A DNA stretch of 64,000 nt from Toxonevra muliebris (Eukaryota > Arthropoda > Insecta > Diptera > Pallopteridae): contig OY829329.1 of the NCBI GenBank assembly GCA_963691655.1, positions 6,710,708-6,774,707 on the forward strand, in the 5' to 3' direction. Within the stretch, counting starts at the first letter, position 1. Each line of letters begins with the position of its first letter. Below, piece after piece: positions 13,258 through 25,005 of the stretch. Under the pieces are notes generated by a model. The model was not told the DNA's origin. It worked only from the letters and a program-made list of their open reading frames with translations, and ran no database searches. Position numbers and translations under genes: made by a program.

Positions 13258-14971
13258 TTGGTTGGTGAATCCGCCTTATGAGAGAAGAATCACAACTTGT
13301 CCCTATTTAGCTGAGTAGAAATTACAGTCTACATTAAAAATTTTGTCTACATGCAATCTCTTTTGTCTTCTCATCTTTATGGCTTCTGCAAAGTTCTTTG
13401 TCGACAAGGTTCATGGCAATCTGGCTACACAGAGGGTTAATTGTGAAACTTTCTGTTATTTCTCCCAGTAGATATTTGTGGGAAATTACTTTCATTTCTT
13501 GTTTTAGATACTCCCTTACTTTTCCTTACTTTTATGACTCTGGCTCATGACGATCTGGGGGCTTAATCTAATTAATACAGTATCCCTTCATTCCCTTCTT
13601 TCTGCATTCTTTTCTTTTATCTCTATGATTTTTCTATTTTTTTTTTTTTGGTTGGTATGGTTCCTTTATCAAAGAAAACCAACTTGCTCTTTGACTTTTT
13701 TGTTCTCCTTTTCAACTAATACTCCCTCATTTAAGTACAATTGCACTTTGATGTAATAAAATAATTATGTGCTCTTGGCTACTCTACTCCATTTACTAGT
13801 ACGCAACAACGATTTGCCTCATCTCCCCAAAGCGAGAGAACTTCACAAAGATTACGTTTCGGTTTGAGATAGAAATAGCTTCACCTGTTTTTGAGGCGCC
13901 CACAGACGACTTTACCTCATGTCCTCCCTCCTCAAGCACGTCACTTTCAGAAAACATTCTCACTTAAACTTCAACAAATTTAATTGAAATAATTTCTTAA
14001 CTATTTAAATGTTATTTGTTTTCATATATTCTACTTATTTTTTATAAGTAAAATAGAAATCTACACACACACACACACTCAAAAGTAAAGTAAAACTGCA
14101 AATGCCATAAACAAAAATAACAACAACTAAAAACACACAAAACAACAAATAATACTTAAGAACCAAAAGTTAATAATTGTTGAAAATTTTAATTTCCGCT
14201 CAAAACGGAAATGAAACACATGCAACCACATACACAAACACATACACATACACACACAACCATATAAACAAATATACAAATACAAATTCTCAAATGTACA
14301 TACATGCATAAACAAAACAACGAAACTTTAAATGCAACAATAACACAGGTGCATATATGCATGTATGTGTGTGTGTGTGTTAAATGTGTATTTTAGAAAC
14401 ATTTGCACATTTAAATTTCAACATACGAAATTAAAATTTCTAATAAATGCATGCAAAAAAAAAAGCAAAAACAAAATCAACATAAACGAATGTATTTATT
14501 TATATATAATTCAAATCCTGCTTCAAAACAAAAAAAAAGTTAGAATAATAGTAATAATAATAATATTACTAAAACTCTAAATAAGCTTAATTATTTTTAT
14601 TGTGCAAGTATTTTTTGTATGAGTATGCATTTAAAATAAAATAGAAATAAATTTTTTATTAGCAACAAATGTTAATAACAAAATTGAATAATTTAAAATA
14701 AATTATAATTATGTGCGCGCATGCAAACATAAACATAAGATTAAATGTCAAATGTATATGCAGAGGGACTAATAAAAGTTTGTTAAATTGCATATAACTA
14801 TACTGAATAAGTGTTCATGCACTAAGCTCACAATGTAGAAGATACTATGAATTGGAAGATTTTCTCTATTTTAGAACGAATTTCTCGTCACAAATTCTTC
14901 AAAGAAATTTTAAATTCAATTTAATGAGTATTTTTAAAAATTATAAAGATTTTGTGATTTTTTTTAATTAT

Positions 14972-15045
14972 GTCGCCTGAGAATTGATTTGGCGTATAGG
15001 TGTATGAATTCGTACACACATACGCCAAATCAATTCTCAAGCGAC
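14972..15045. repeat. 74-bp near-perfect palindrome centred on GAATTC
   Basis: The left half and the complement of the right half both read GTCGCYTGAGAATTGATTTG and onward, with a few mismatches only in the central third. The spacer is almost nil. It could form a cruciform in DNA or a long hairpin in RNA, or be a small foldback element; no target duplication is evident. Confidence 0.85.
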
Positions 15046-15321
15046 GAGTTGACAATTTTATATATAGAAAATTCTCTCTTTCTCTCTCTCTCTCTCTGTC
15101 ATTGAGTTGAGTTAAGTTCTCAATACAAATTTTACAGCATCCAAATACAACTCTGAAAAAATTAAAACGGATTTTCAAACCTCTCAACACTATAGAAAGA
15201 GCATAAGCATTTCTCTATAGAAGTGTGTGTGTGTGTGTATGTATGAATGAGTGTACTGAGAGGGTGTTAACATGTGAAGATGAGAAAGAGCAAATGTATA
15301 AAGAAGATATGGAGTAGTGAT

Positions 15322-15400
15322 GGACACCAATACATCCACAATGATCGGCTGATCTCTTTTTCTATGGAACGTGTACGTGTGAAATATCTCATGGTATGGT
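15322..15400 (-). repeat. short dispersed repeat family, copy 2
   Basis: Read on the minus strand it contains GATCAGCCGATCATTGTGG followed by ATGTATTGGTGTCCA, matching the copy at 17107-17190 over about 80 bases and the three plus-strand copies over the shorter core. Confidence 0.6.
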
Positions 15401-15530
15401 AAATAATATGTTAAATACTATGTTAAGTAATATGTTAAGTAATATTTTAACTAAAATGTTAAATAATATGTAATGTTAAATGTGTAATATCAATTATATG
15501 CATGTTAAAAATATGTTATTATATATAAAT
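15400..15530. repeat. degenerate AATATGTTAA-type tandem repeat
   Basis: Eight or more imperfect units of roughly 13 bases built on ATGTTAA(A/G)TA. Simple AT-rich tandem expansion. Confidence 0.7.
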
Positions 15531-15545
15531 ATTTTACCAAATAAT

Positions 15546-16978
15546 ATATAGAGCTTTAATTATCTCATCAATATTAGCCAAGCATATTATATTTAAGATT
15601 ACTTTGGATATTTTGTAGACTTTTCAAACGCACTGACTGACGAACTGATTAAACAATTAAACGATTTTTAAAGAACGAGGCTGGTATAAAGAAATAGAGC
15701 AGCCCTCTCTTCTAAATGAGTGCGTGCATATATAAACTAGTGTTATATGAGTCTCTTAGTATGCAAAAGTGAGACAAATCAAAATAGATCAGATACGTTA
15801 TAAAAATATTAGAATAAAAGGAAGCAGTATTTGTTGTAGTACAAAAATAAACCCATGAAATTCATTTAGCTTGTTCGCGCATTCGGTTTGTTATTCAGCT
15901 AGTGCCTAATTTTTAGGTAAAGTAATGTATCCTTGAGCACTTTATGTACATGATATGATTGTGAGTTATGAGGTTGTCTTAGCATGTGTAAAATTTGTTT
16001 TAAAGAATAACAAACGGTTTTGTTTGAGTGTTTTTAGGTAAGAGCTATTAAGCTACATAACTGCTATAGCTATTGCTATTTCAACAAATGTAACAAAAGC
16101 TTTATAAAAATAAAAACATATGTCTGTCGGTCTGTCTGTCACATATCCATGCATCCATAAATACTTGAGCTATTGTTTTATTTCGCAGCATAGAATATGT
16201 TTGGTAAATGCAAATGATTAATGACATTGTATACCTACACATTTTTCTTCTTTTTTTTTTTTGTTTTTTTTTTTTTTTGTTGTTGTTTGTTTTGCTTTTA
16301 TGCAAATGTTTATGTAAAAACATGTGTATGAAATTCTTTAAAAAAAAAACTAACTAACTAACTATTAAACATGCCACAAATGCTATTCATTTTTAATCAG
16401 ATTTACATACCAATATGTAATGCAATAAAATAATGATTAATTTTTTTTTTGCTTTTCCATTCATATGTAGGTAATAAAAAATTGAAATAATTAATATTGG
16501 AAAATAATGCAATTGTGCAATACTTTTTGTATTCATGTTTTTGTTTTTATTTTTTTATTGTTGGTTTTGTTTATAAGCGGCTTATTTAGGGATTAAAAAC
16601 ATATAACACTGATTGCTTGTTATGAAACTATTTTTTTAATAATTTATGGAATTTATTGCAATAACTAGGAAAAAAAACATTGAACATAATAAATTGATAA
16701 CATAAGCGAAAATTTACTAATTACATTCATATGTGAACAAGGTGAATATAATGTTACATAAATATCAATATACAGAGAGTCTAATAAAAAATACATTAAA
16801 ATTATATTTAAACTAGAATAAGAAAACAGGCTCTTTGGTTGGTATTTTTAATATACAAATAGTAGAACTATTTCACAATAGCCTTCTTGAGTAGATTATT
16901 TTAATATTAGCAATATTTTTCAACACTCACAGTGATATTACTGGTTGTTTATTAAACATATTTAGTCAATTAAAACAA
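15546..16978. other. AT-rich gene-free stretch
   Basis: Poly-T tracts (16250-16278), short homopolymer runs and no recognisable gene. Confidence 0.6.
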
Positions 16979-17106
16979 AACAAAAATTTTGTCACCGAAT
17001 ATTTCGGATTGCCCCACTGTAACTGCAGTTTATATTGTCTTTTTCTTCTTTGGTGTTCATAGTTTTTCTTAATTGTTGTTGTTTGTGTAAGCTCTCTAGT
17101 GCAGTG

Positions 17107-17190
17107 AAAGACACCTATACATACACAATAATCGGCTGATCACTTATTGCATGAAAAATACGTGTGATATTTTTTATGCTCTTGTGTAAG
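17107..17190 (-). repeat. short dispersed repeat family, copy 3
   Basis: Minus-strand reading gives GTGATCAGCCGATTATTGTG followed by TATGTATAGGTGTC, about 80% like copy 2. It sits inside or against the lower-coordinate end of the Penelope-like remnant. Confidence 0.6.
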
Positions 17191-17234
17191 CGGACTACTC
17201 TTTGGTCCACGCTGTTCTTGTGTATTTCTTATGC

Positions 17235-17499
17235 TCTCTCTTTTTTTCTCTGTCCAATATTTTTACATATGTTATTTTTCTAACATATGTAGTATTGTTG
17301 TTGTTTTTTCTCTTTTCATATCTGCCTGATGTTCCGCTATTCGGAAACCCAAAAATCTTTTTTGTTCTCTCTTTTTTTCTCTGTCCAATATTTTTACATA
17401 TGTTATTTTTCTAACATATGTAGTACTGTTGTTGTTGTTTTTTCTCTTTTCATATCTGCCTGATGTTCCGCTATTCGGAAACCCAAACATTTTTTCTGT
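17235..17499. repeat. 131-bp tandem duplication inside the Penelope-like remnant
   Basis: Units at 17235-17365 and 17366-17499 are nearly identical; the second has an extra GTT and a few substitutions. Both contain the segment encoding GFRIAEHQADMK on the minus strand, so the endonuclease helix is present twice, in different reading frames. The low divergence shows that the duplication happened after the element had decayed. Confidence 0.9.
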
Positions 17500-17520
17500 T
17501 GTGCCTATGTACAATAGATA

Positions 17521-17549
17521 ACATTTCTCTCTCTCTCTCTCTCTCTCTC
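17521..17549. repeat. (CT)n microsatellite
   Basis: About 14 CT units lying within the Penelope-like remnant. The homologous position of the 38 kb copy has only a short CTCGCTCTC string, so the tract expanded after insertion. Confidence 0.85.
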
Positions 17550-17760
17550 ATTTTCATTACAGAGCCGATTTCATAAATTCTGTATGAACATTACATTGCT
17601 GTTATTTTGTTATTGGAGCTTTTGTGTTCGTGAAAATTGTGCTGAGAGAATGTTCGGATTTGTGACAAAATGTTGTGTTTTGTTGTTGTTTTATTATAGA
17701 CTGAAATACTTTACTCTCTGTTAGCATTGATATATAAAGAATAGCAAAATATTGTTATAA

Positions 17761-20700
17761 GATTATTTTAATATATTTTTACCTACCTCAGGATACTTCA
17801 CCTTCAATGCTCAAAACAATTTTCAACCCTTTATTTTTAATACCAATCACAATTATTCTGTTTTAAATGAATCTAATCAAATCGTTGTTTTTGGAAACTC
17901 TTGGGTTAAAACTTCAGAAAGCTCCGAAGAGTTCAGAAAGCTTTTACTCTTCTCTCTTGATTGAGCTTTCTAGTGTAGTCTTTTAACAACACTAAGAGAA
18001 CATTACAGAACTTCTGGAAGATCCTCGAAACTATTTGAAGCTCTTTCGTTTTATTTTAATTATCTCTAATTAAAATCTGCTTCAGCTCCCTAGCATATCA
18101 CAACGTTCATCATAATACTTAGACTACGGAAAATTTTCCTAATTTTACAGCGTGCTACTGTATATTCATTAACATTTGTGGCAACAGGTAGATGTGCATT
18201 GTATCTTAAACTACTATAATTGTTTTTTTTCTGTCTCTTTAAACGTTAATGTTTTAGAATACAAAGTTTCATTTGAAATTTTATAAGCATGTTCAACATC
18301 TTGTCACACACAACACAGCATTTTCCCACAATTGTTATACTGAATGCTGTTACATATGTATGATAAATGAATATTAATTAATTATATGCGAAATGGAGAG
18401 AAATATAGAATACTTTTAGGTGAAATTAAATTTACATATTTACACATAGTTTATATTAACATATTACATTATATGTTTAGAGCATCAAGTTATTGTATAA
18501 ATTAATTATATTCGTTAAAAGAAAATAATTGAAAATAAAACTAATTACTAAAGAAAAGAAATTTGTATATTTTCTATATGAACAACTAAAAATATGCAAT
18601 CATTTTACTAAGATTCGTAGAATTATTAACTAATTTCGATGGAGTATTCTACTAAAAAAAAAATAATACTCAAATATTTTGTTATTTTTATGAAAAATAA
18701 TTCATTTTAATATAATTTTTCTTTAAGAAATTTTCATATTTTTTTTTTTTTTTTTTTTTTTTTTGTGAGCACCTAAAATTATGCATTAGTTTAGTGTAAG
18801 AAAAATTGGCAAAAACAGATTACATGCAAATATTTTTTTATTTTGATAAAATTAAGTCGCTGTGATAGAAGTTTTCTGTAACATATAATTCGCTTGAGCT
18901 CTTAAAAGTATAAAAAAAAGTATGTTTGAAAAATTTTAATATATTTTTTTATTATTTTTATTAAAAATAATCAACTAAAATCCGTTTTTATTCAAATATT
19001 TCGTATTTTTCTGTAAACTAAACCTGTTCAAGTTAATAAAATTAATTTAAAATTATAGCTTAAGAAGCTTAAAACACTATCTATAAATGCATTTAATTTA
19101 AAACTACATATTCAAATCTCTACAAGCTCATAAACTGAAAATACAAACGAATTCTTTGCCAACGAAATAAATTAAATTCTTGAAAATTCTACTTTACCAA
19201 TATGCAATATTAAGGTTTATTAGAATTTAGATTCTTGAAATTTCTACTTCACCTATCAAATAAATATGCAGCAGTGTGTCAATTAAGGTTTTCATAGAAT
19301 TTAATTAAAAGCTTTTATATGGTAGTATTTTAATAAATAACGAAAAACCACAAGAGTTTTACACAAAGCTACTCACATATTAAAAAATTAATTTTTTAAC
19401 TTGAGAGCAACTAAGTGTGAATTGTAAAACTTGCCACACACACCCGCACACAGACGCCTACTAAAATAAAATGAAAGTATGCCTAAAAGTATACTTGAAA
19501 ATCTAAAATCAAATTATATTCGAAGAAATTCACATTTATACACATACAAACTTGAGTGAGCTATAAGCAGCGTAGTTGTACTACTTACTAAATGCTCTTT
19601 TTACATTAACTTATAAGAAAATACTTATTGTCAATAAAATATTAATAGAAAATCAGCTTTGCTTGCTTGGTTTCTTCAACCACACATTTTTTTCTTTCTT
19701 TTTCTAAGGCATTTATTTCCATTTTTAATACCATTTGGCATTAAATTTAACTTTGATGTTTTATTTCAACTGGCACTCAAGCATAAGTTAAAATTTTCAT
19801 TCAAATTTTCTGTGTTTGTGTGTATGTGTAGGAGAGAAAAACATTTTCCAAAAATTGTGGTCAACCATGAAATTGTGGGCATATACAATAACAAGAACAA
19901 CAAATACAAACAACGTACAAAGATAGCAACAATAAAATAGCAGGAGCAAAAACACAACTCAACAATATCATCAACACTTCACACACACATACACACACGT
20001 ATAATAAATGTTAAGGAAATTAAACAATTTACAATATAATGTAACTAAAAGATGCTATAACATTCATGCACACATATATACTTTTCTTACATAGCCACAA
20101 ATTGACAAATTTTCAAAATGTTATGGCCAACAAAGGCATTGAGAACTGTAAGCTAAAGTGTACCAGAAACTGTTAAAGAGAGAGAGAGAGAGTGAGAGAA
20201 AGAGAGAAATTAACAGATGTGAAATGAAAATGTGAGATCGAAATGTAAAGTAACAGAAAAACGTATGTATGTATGTATGAGAAAAACCATAATTCAATTG
20301 TTAGTGCTCGAAAGCTTTTAAGCTTCAATCAAAACCAACAGCAACATCAATTTTATTATTTTGCCAATTTTGTTATTGTTGCTTTGTGATGTTACAAAAA
20401 TAGCAATATACCGTAAACTGTAAACAAATTATCAAAAATAAACACATACACACACATGTATCTGCTTTTGTGTCTGTTTATATTGCATGTATATGTATGC
20501 AGAAAATTGATTTTTATTATGCTTTGAAGTGGTTTGCAAACTTGAAGCATGAAAATTGCATCATACAACACCACTACCACCACTACCGCTATACCATATA
20601 CACAGCCACAAAGTATGCAATGCAATATTTTCTAATAATATTTGTAAACGTTCGATCATCATTTGTTGCATAAAAAAAAAACAAAAAAAACAAAAAACAA

Positions 20701-23415
20701 CGCTATAAAGAACAACCAAGAGCAACAAAATCAATAACGATAACAATGCGTATGTACTTTGTACTTTATTATTTCAGCATTAAATTCTTGCTACTGTAGT
20801 TATTGTTTATGTTGCTCATATAAGTACAAGAACAGCAACGCGAATTCTTGATAGTTTATTGAAATAAAATACAATTGCTTACAATGCAAGTAGAAGAGAA
20901 CTAAAATGTAACTCTCTGAATTCACAGCAACTTTCGGGCTCCTGAGAAGTTCTCAACCTGAAGTCTTGAAAGCTGTGTAAACTTTCGGGTCGAAACTTTT
21001 GGAATTGAATTCTCGGAAAATTTTGCGAAACTCCTTAGTCTTGAAGAAACTTCTACAAAATTGGGCTGAAGACCATCGTAGTTAGGGCCTAGTTTCTTAA
21101 GTTTATTTATAGAATTGATTTTTGTAAATAAATAAATAATAATAATAATAATTCTACAAAATTTTGAAAATTTGCTTCCCTGAACTCTTAGAAACTGCCC
21201 GAAAATTTCGAAAGCACTTAAAATTTAAAAGGGTTTCCTGAAAGTTCTGAGAGTTCTTCGGAAATTTGGAATTTTTCTGAAATTTCGCAATAATTCTTAA
21301 GAGTTCAAGAGTTTTCTGAAACCTCACAATAAAACTTAAGTGTTCAGGGTATCCTTAAGAGGCACATGAGAACTTGGATGTCGTACTCTTCAATTGGTAG
21401 TCCATAAATCCAGTTTGCTCCCGCATATAGAGCACAAGGTTTGTGTTTAAATAGCCTGATTATAATTATTTAAATCTTTTTCTCCTTATAGTCGTTCATT
21501 TGCTTCTTTCAATTACACTGATTGCTTGTTTAATTTGTGAATTATTTAAAGCTAATATATATAAAATCAAATAAGAATATTGTGGGTTTAAATCTTCAGC
21601 ACTCTTCTTACTACTTCTTTTCTCAAGCTTATTAGGTAACAACAGATAGTAGCAACTCAGCGATAAACGAACAAAAAGTTGCATATAATTTAACAAGTTC
21701 GAAAAAAAAGCAAAAGCACAAAAGAGAACAAATAAGTGAAGAAAAAAGGTATTAAATGATTCCCAACACGCTCATTTCCATAGAAGCTTCTTTCTTTTTG
21801 TTTTATGCTCCTTGTGCTTGTTATGTTTTGCATGTAGCTTGTCTCAATCTTTACTTAGAGTTTATTAAAGTTTTTCGCTGCCATAATCTTGTATGCCATC
21901 TCACCGATAACATCATCACCACCAGCAAATATCTCCCCCATCACCGTGAACACCAGCAGCTTCTCTCCACACCTCCATCATTTTTATGAACTGTTGTGTC
22001 GAGCGAGATGCTGCTGCTGCTTCTATTGCCTGACAACGTGTATGCATGTTAACTTTTCTTTTTCGTTGTTGTTGTTGTTGTTGTTGTAATAAATGAGTTT
22101 CTTTATTGTAATGTCAATTCTAATTAGGTACTTTAACAAGTAAAACTTTTTCCCTTTAATTTTTTTTTTGTGCTGTTTTCCCCTCATACGCTTATTGCTC
22201 CCTTTTTTCAGCTTTTCTTTCATTTTTACTACACTTTTCTTCTTGGCATGTAAAATTTTTATGTTCTTTTTTATTTTTTCATACTTTTTCCACTTATACG
22301 AAGAAGTTTCTGCTTTCTTCTTTCTGCTTTCTTTAGCATATGCTTAAAGTCTTTAATGCAAATGTATAACCCAATGAAATCCTTACTACCATCTCTCTGC
22401 ATACTCCGCCAAGAAGTATGCTTCTTTTTTTTATATGCTCCTTTTTTTCTCCCCCGAATACTATAAAAATAAATTTTAGTTATAACATCGATTAACGTCT
22501 TATATTCGTATATGTTGTAATGCAGTATGTTGGCAACTATGTTGTAAGTATAAATGTTGCTCCTTCTGTTGCTGGTTGCTGGTTGCTGCTTACTGCTGCC
22601 AGTATTTTTTCTTCCACTGCGGTTCCTACTCTGTTGCTGCTGTTAATTCTACTGCTGCTCTTCCTTCGACTCTTTTGCTGCTTACTTGCTTCTGGTTACT
22701 GTTACTCCTACCGCTGTTGCTGTTCCCTTTTAGAATGTTTGCTTTGCGTCATCATCGTTTGCCATTTCATGGTCTTTAGAGATTAAGTGGCAAAGAAAAA
22801 TATTATACTTTGAATGTGTTGCTTGTTCATATGGATGTGTGTGTACATGCATGCATATGAGTTTCAAGTACGTAAAATAAAATCAAATTGTTTCGTAAAT
22901 GGTTCAACCAAAAAAAGGAAAAATCGTCTTACAATATTGTAAGCTTTTGCAGTTATGCTAATAAATAAATAAAAATTTTAAATTATATCGAACTTTTTTT
23001 TTCAGTTTTACTGGCTTGAATGCTTCTTGTTTGCTATTTAAAGCATTTCCTTTGAATATTATAGCTTTGTGAAATTAAAGTTGATTTTTAACGAAAGGAA
23101 AAAGAATTTACAAACTAACGGGTCGCATAAGTTTGACCTGAATGAATTTCACAACGAAAGAGAACGTATTGACTCATACTCTTACAGAAATTACTAGAAT
23201 GCAGTTACTCTCTCAGAGAGAGCATTTCCCCACGCATCTCATCCAAAGAAAAATAAATTCAGAGGTAAATAGTGGATTGCATTGGCGTAACTTGCTTTCA
23301 AATTTGCTTCCACAGCAAGAGAGCGAGCTTTCATCGAACACGAAATAGATCCGCACACTCTTTCTCTCACTCACACAACTAGAGCAAGAGAACGGTATAT
23401 CATATCAGTGTGACT
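17761..23415. other. AT-rich gene-free stretch
   Basis: Poly-T (18739-18764), CA and GA microsatellites, an AAT trinucleotide run near 21134-21152, GTT and CTG-rich low-complexity DNA at 22060-22090 and 22560-22730. A degenerate TTCTGAAA-rich tract lies at 20920-21360. No coding exon, RNA gene or transposon protein recognised. The Leu/Cys/Ser-rich open frames at 22520-22786 follow from the CTG/TTG repeats. Confidence 0.6.
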
Positions 23416-24582
23416 CAGTGTTGATATTTTAGATACAATTGTACCTTTTTCCGACTTTTTTGGCGTTCAAGGTACTTTAGGTACAACCGAAGGTTTTTAG
23501 GTACAATTTGAAAGTACATATTTTGTTTTTTGTAGAGCCAATTTTTTTTTTTATTTTTTTTTTTTGTGAAATGATAAATCGTTTTGAACATATTTGTCAA
23601 TCCTAATATGATTGTAAAGGGTTTATTGTCTTATCTATTAAAAAAAAAAAAAATAACAAAAGTAAAAGAATGTTTGCTGTAGTCTAAATCCAGTACTAAT
23701 TACAGCCGTTTTAATCACATTTTTTTATTATATTCCCGTTCAATGTTTTTGGTACTTTGGACTTTTAGGATTACATCCCTTCAATTTATGAATTTTAGCA
23801 CGAAGTAAGCCAAATACTATTGTACAAAAAATACACTCAATATGAAATTGCACACCCACAGGATTTTCAGTTGGGGGTATTTTGAATAAAAAATATATAA
23901 GAGATATACAAATGCAGTGGTGGATCCAAGGAGCGGGCTTTCAAAAGAATTTTAGAAAATTTAAACATTTTTTTAAATAACCAATGTACAGAATATTTTC
24001 GAATTTCGTTTGCTTGGATGTTTATTTTTTAAGAATTGTCTAAAATTATGCAATTTTAAAAAGATTTCGGTAAAAAGCTGAGCTTTTATAGTACACAAAG
24101 CCTGAGCCTTGTTTTAAATAATGTATGACATTTTTTTTTTTTTTCAATGAAAAAATACTATATTTGGAAAAATGATTTAATAAGTGATTGAAAACAACCG
24201 AAACCAATATTTCGCGCTTAAGAAAACACAAAACGCTGGTTCAGCGTAAAGAAAACTTTAACACAACTTTGGTTTGTGGGTCATAGAATCACTTTGTTTG
24301 AAAAAAAATTAGCAAAATTTAAAAATCTAACACTTTTTCTGAGTCTAAATGAATAATGGATGTACAAATTAAAGAAAAACAAAAACAAATCGAATATCAT
24401 TCCCCTTTCCCCCTTATCAATATAAATAAAAATTCAGAAATTTTGGTATATTTGATGCGGTTTTTTAGTTATAAAAGCAAAATACACCGATCACACCTCT
24501 GTTAGGTACAATTGGACTCAAATAGGTCCAATTTTCTCATAATTTAGTAAGGTACTTCAAAAAATTTCAAATATCAACACTG
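23416..24582. mobile_element. hAT-like non-autonomous element, degenerate
   Basis: Both ends carry the same inverted terminus: CAGTGTTGATATTT at 23416 and its complement ending CAACACTG at 24582. Further similarity follows inside, with GGTACAATTG-like strings near both ends. The 8 bases outside are GTGTGACT (23408-23415) and GTGTGTCG (24583-24590), alike at six of eight positions. An 8-bp target duplication and a CAGTG start are characteristic of the hAT superfamily. The 1167-bp interior is AT-rich with no transposase frame, so it would have been mobilised in trans. Old, judging by the divergence of termini and duplication. Confidence 0.65.
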
Positions 24583-24687
24583 GTGTGTCGTACTCTTCCA
24601 AAAAGTATATCCGCACAATAAGAGAGCAAGTGAGAGGGAGAATGTGTACAAACACTCTCTCTTAGTTAATTTGATTTAATTGCGCTA

Positions 24688-25005
24688 TGTCAGTTTTTAC
24701 ACACACACACATAAACTGATGTCTGCACGAATTCTCTCACCGATTTTCTGTTTGCTAGCGAGTCAAAATCGTCTCTACCAACAATTTCACAACGATTTTT
24801 GACGTTTGTCTTTTACAAATTTTGCATCTCTTTTCCACTCACGTAAAACGAATAACAAAGAAGCAAATAGAAATACAAAATCAATCGTTTGCAATCGTTG
24901 TGTATACAAAAGCTCTCGACGATAGAACAAGATCGCAAAAGAGAATATGTGAAAATCGGTGAGAAAAATCGGTCACAAAATGGTGTATGTAAAAGCAGAC
25001 TGACA
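24688..25005. mobile_element. MITE-like inverted-repeat element A, copy 1
   Basis: Ends are TGTCAGTTTTTACACAC on the left and the complement-type GTATGTAAAAGCAGACTGACA on the right. Imperfect inverted similarity (CTCACCGATTTTC against GAAAATCGGTGAG) continues inward. The interior matches copy 2 at 27368-27678 at roughly 80% or better from about 24790 onward, including AAAGCTCTCGACGAT. No coding capacity. The transposase family was not identified and no clear target duplication was seen. Confidence 0.65.

Larger units (their letters stand above)
8246..14971. other. AT-rich gene-free stretch
   Basis: Poly-T/poly-A tracts, CA and GA microsatellites (for example 10791-10808 and 11476-11494), and fragments of dispersed repeats listed separately. 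No coding exon or RNA gene recognised. The longest open frames are low-complexity translations. Confidence 0.65.
16979..17760 (-). mobile_element. Penelope-like element remnant, copy 1 (GIY-YIG side)
   Basis: On the minus strand the conceptual translation keeps MLTESKVFQSIIKQQ at the upstream side (near 17730). It is collinear with TLTESKILHSIIKQQ of the 38249-38606 copy. Further on it has YIGTTEK and GFRIAEHQADMK (17300-17510), the G-T-T and R-I-x-E-H-x-x-D elements of a GIY-YIG endonuclease as found at the C terminus of Penelope-like retroelements. Several in-frame stops and a frameshift break it. The block carrying the endonuclease helix has been duplicated in tandem (separate entry). A palindromic CCGAATATTTCGG at the lower-coordinate end is shared with the other copy. 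It is a dead 3' fragment; no reverse transcriptase domain is left here. Confidence 0.7.

Noticed and set aside
22520..22786. Two overlapping 67-88-codon frames rich in Leu, Cys, Ala
   Set aside because: CTG/CTT repeat translation; no homology that I recognise.
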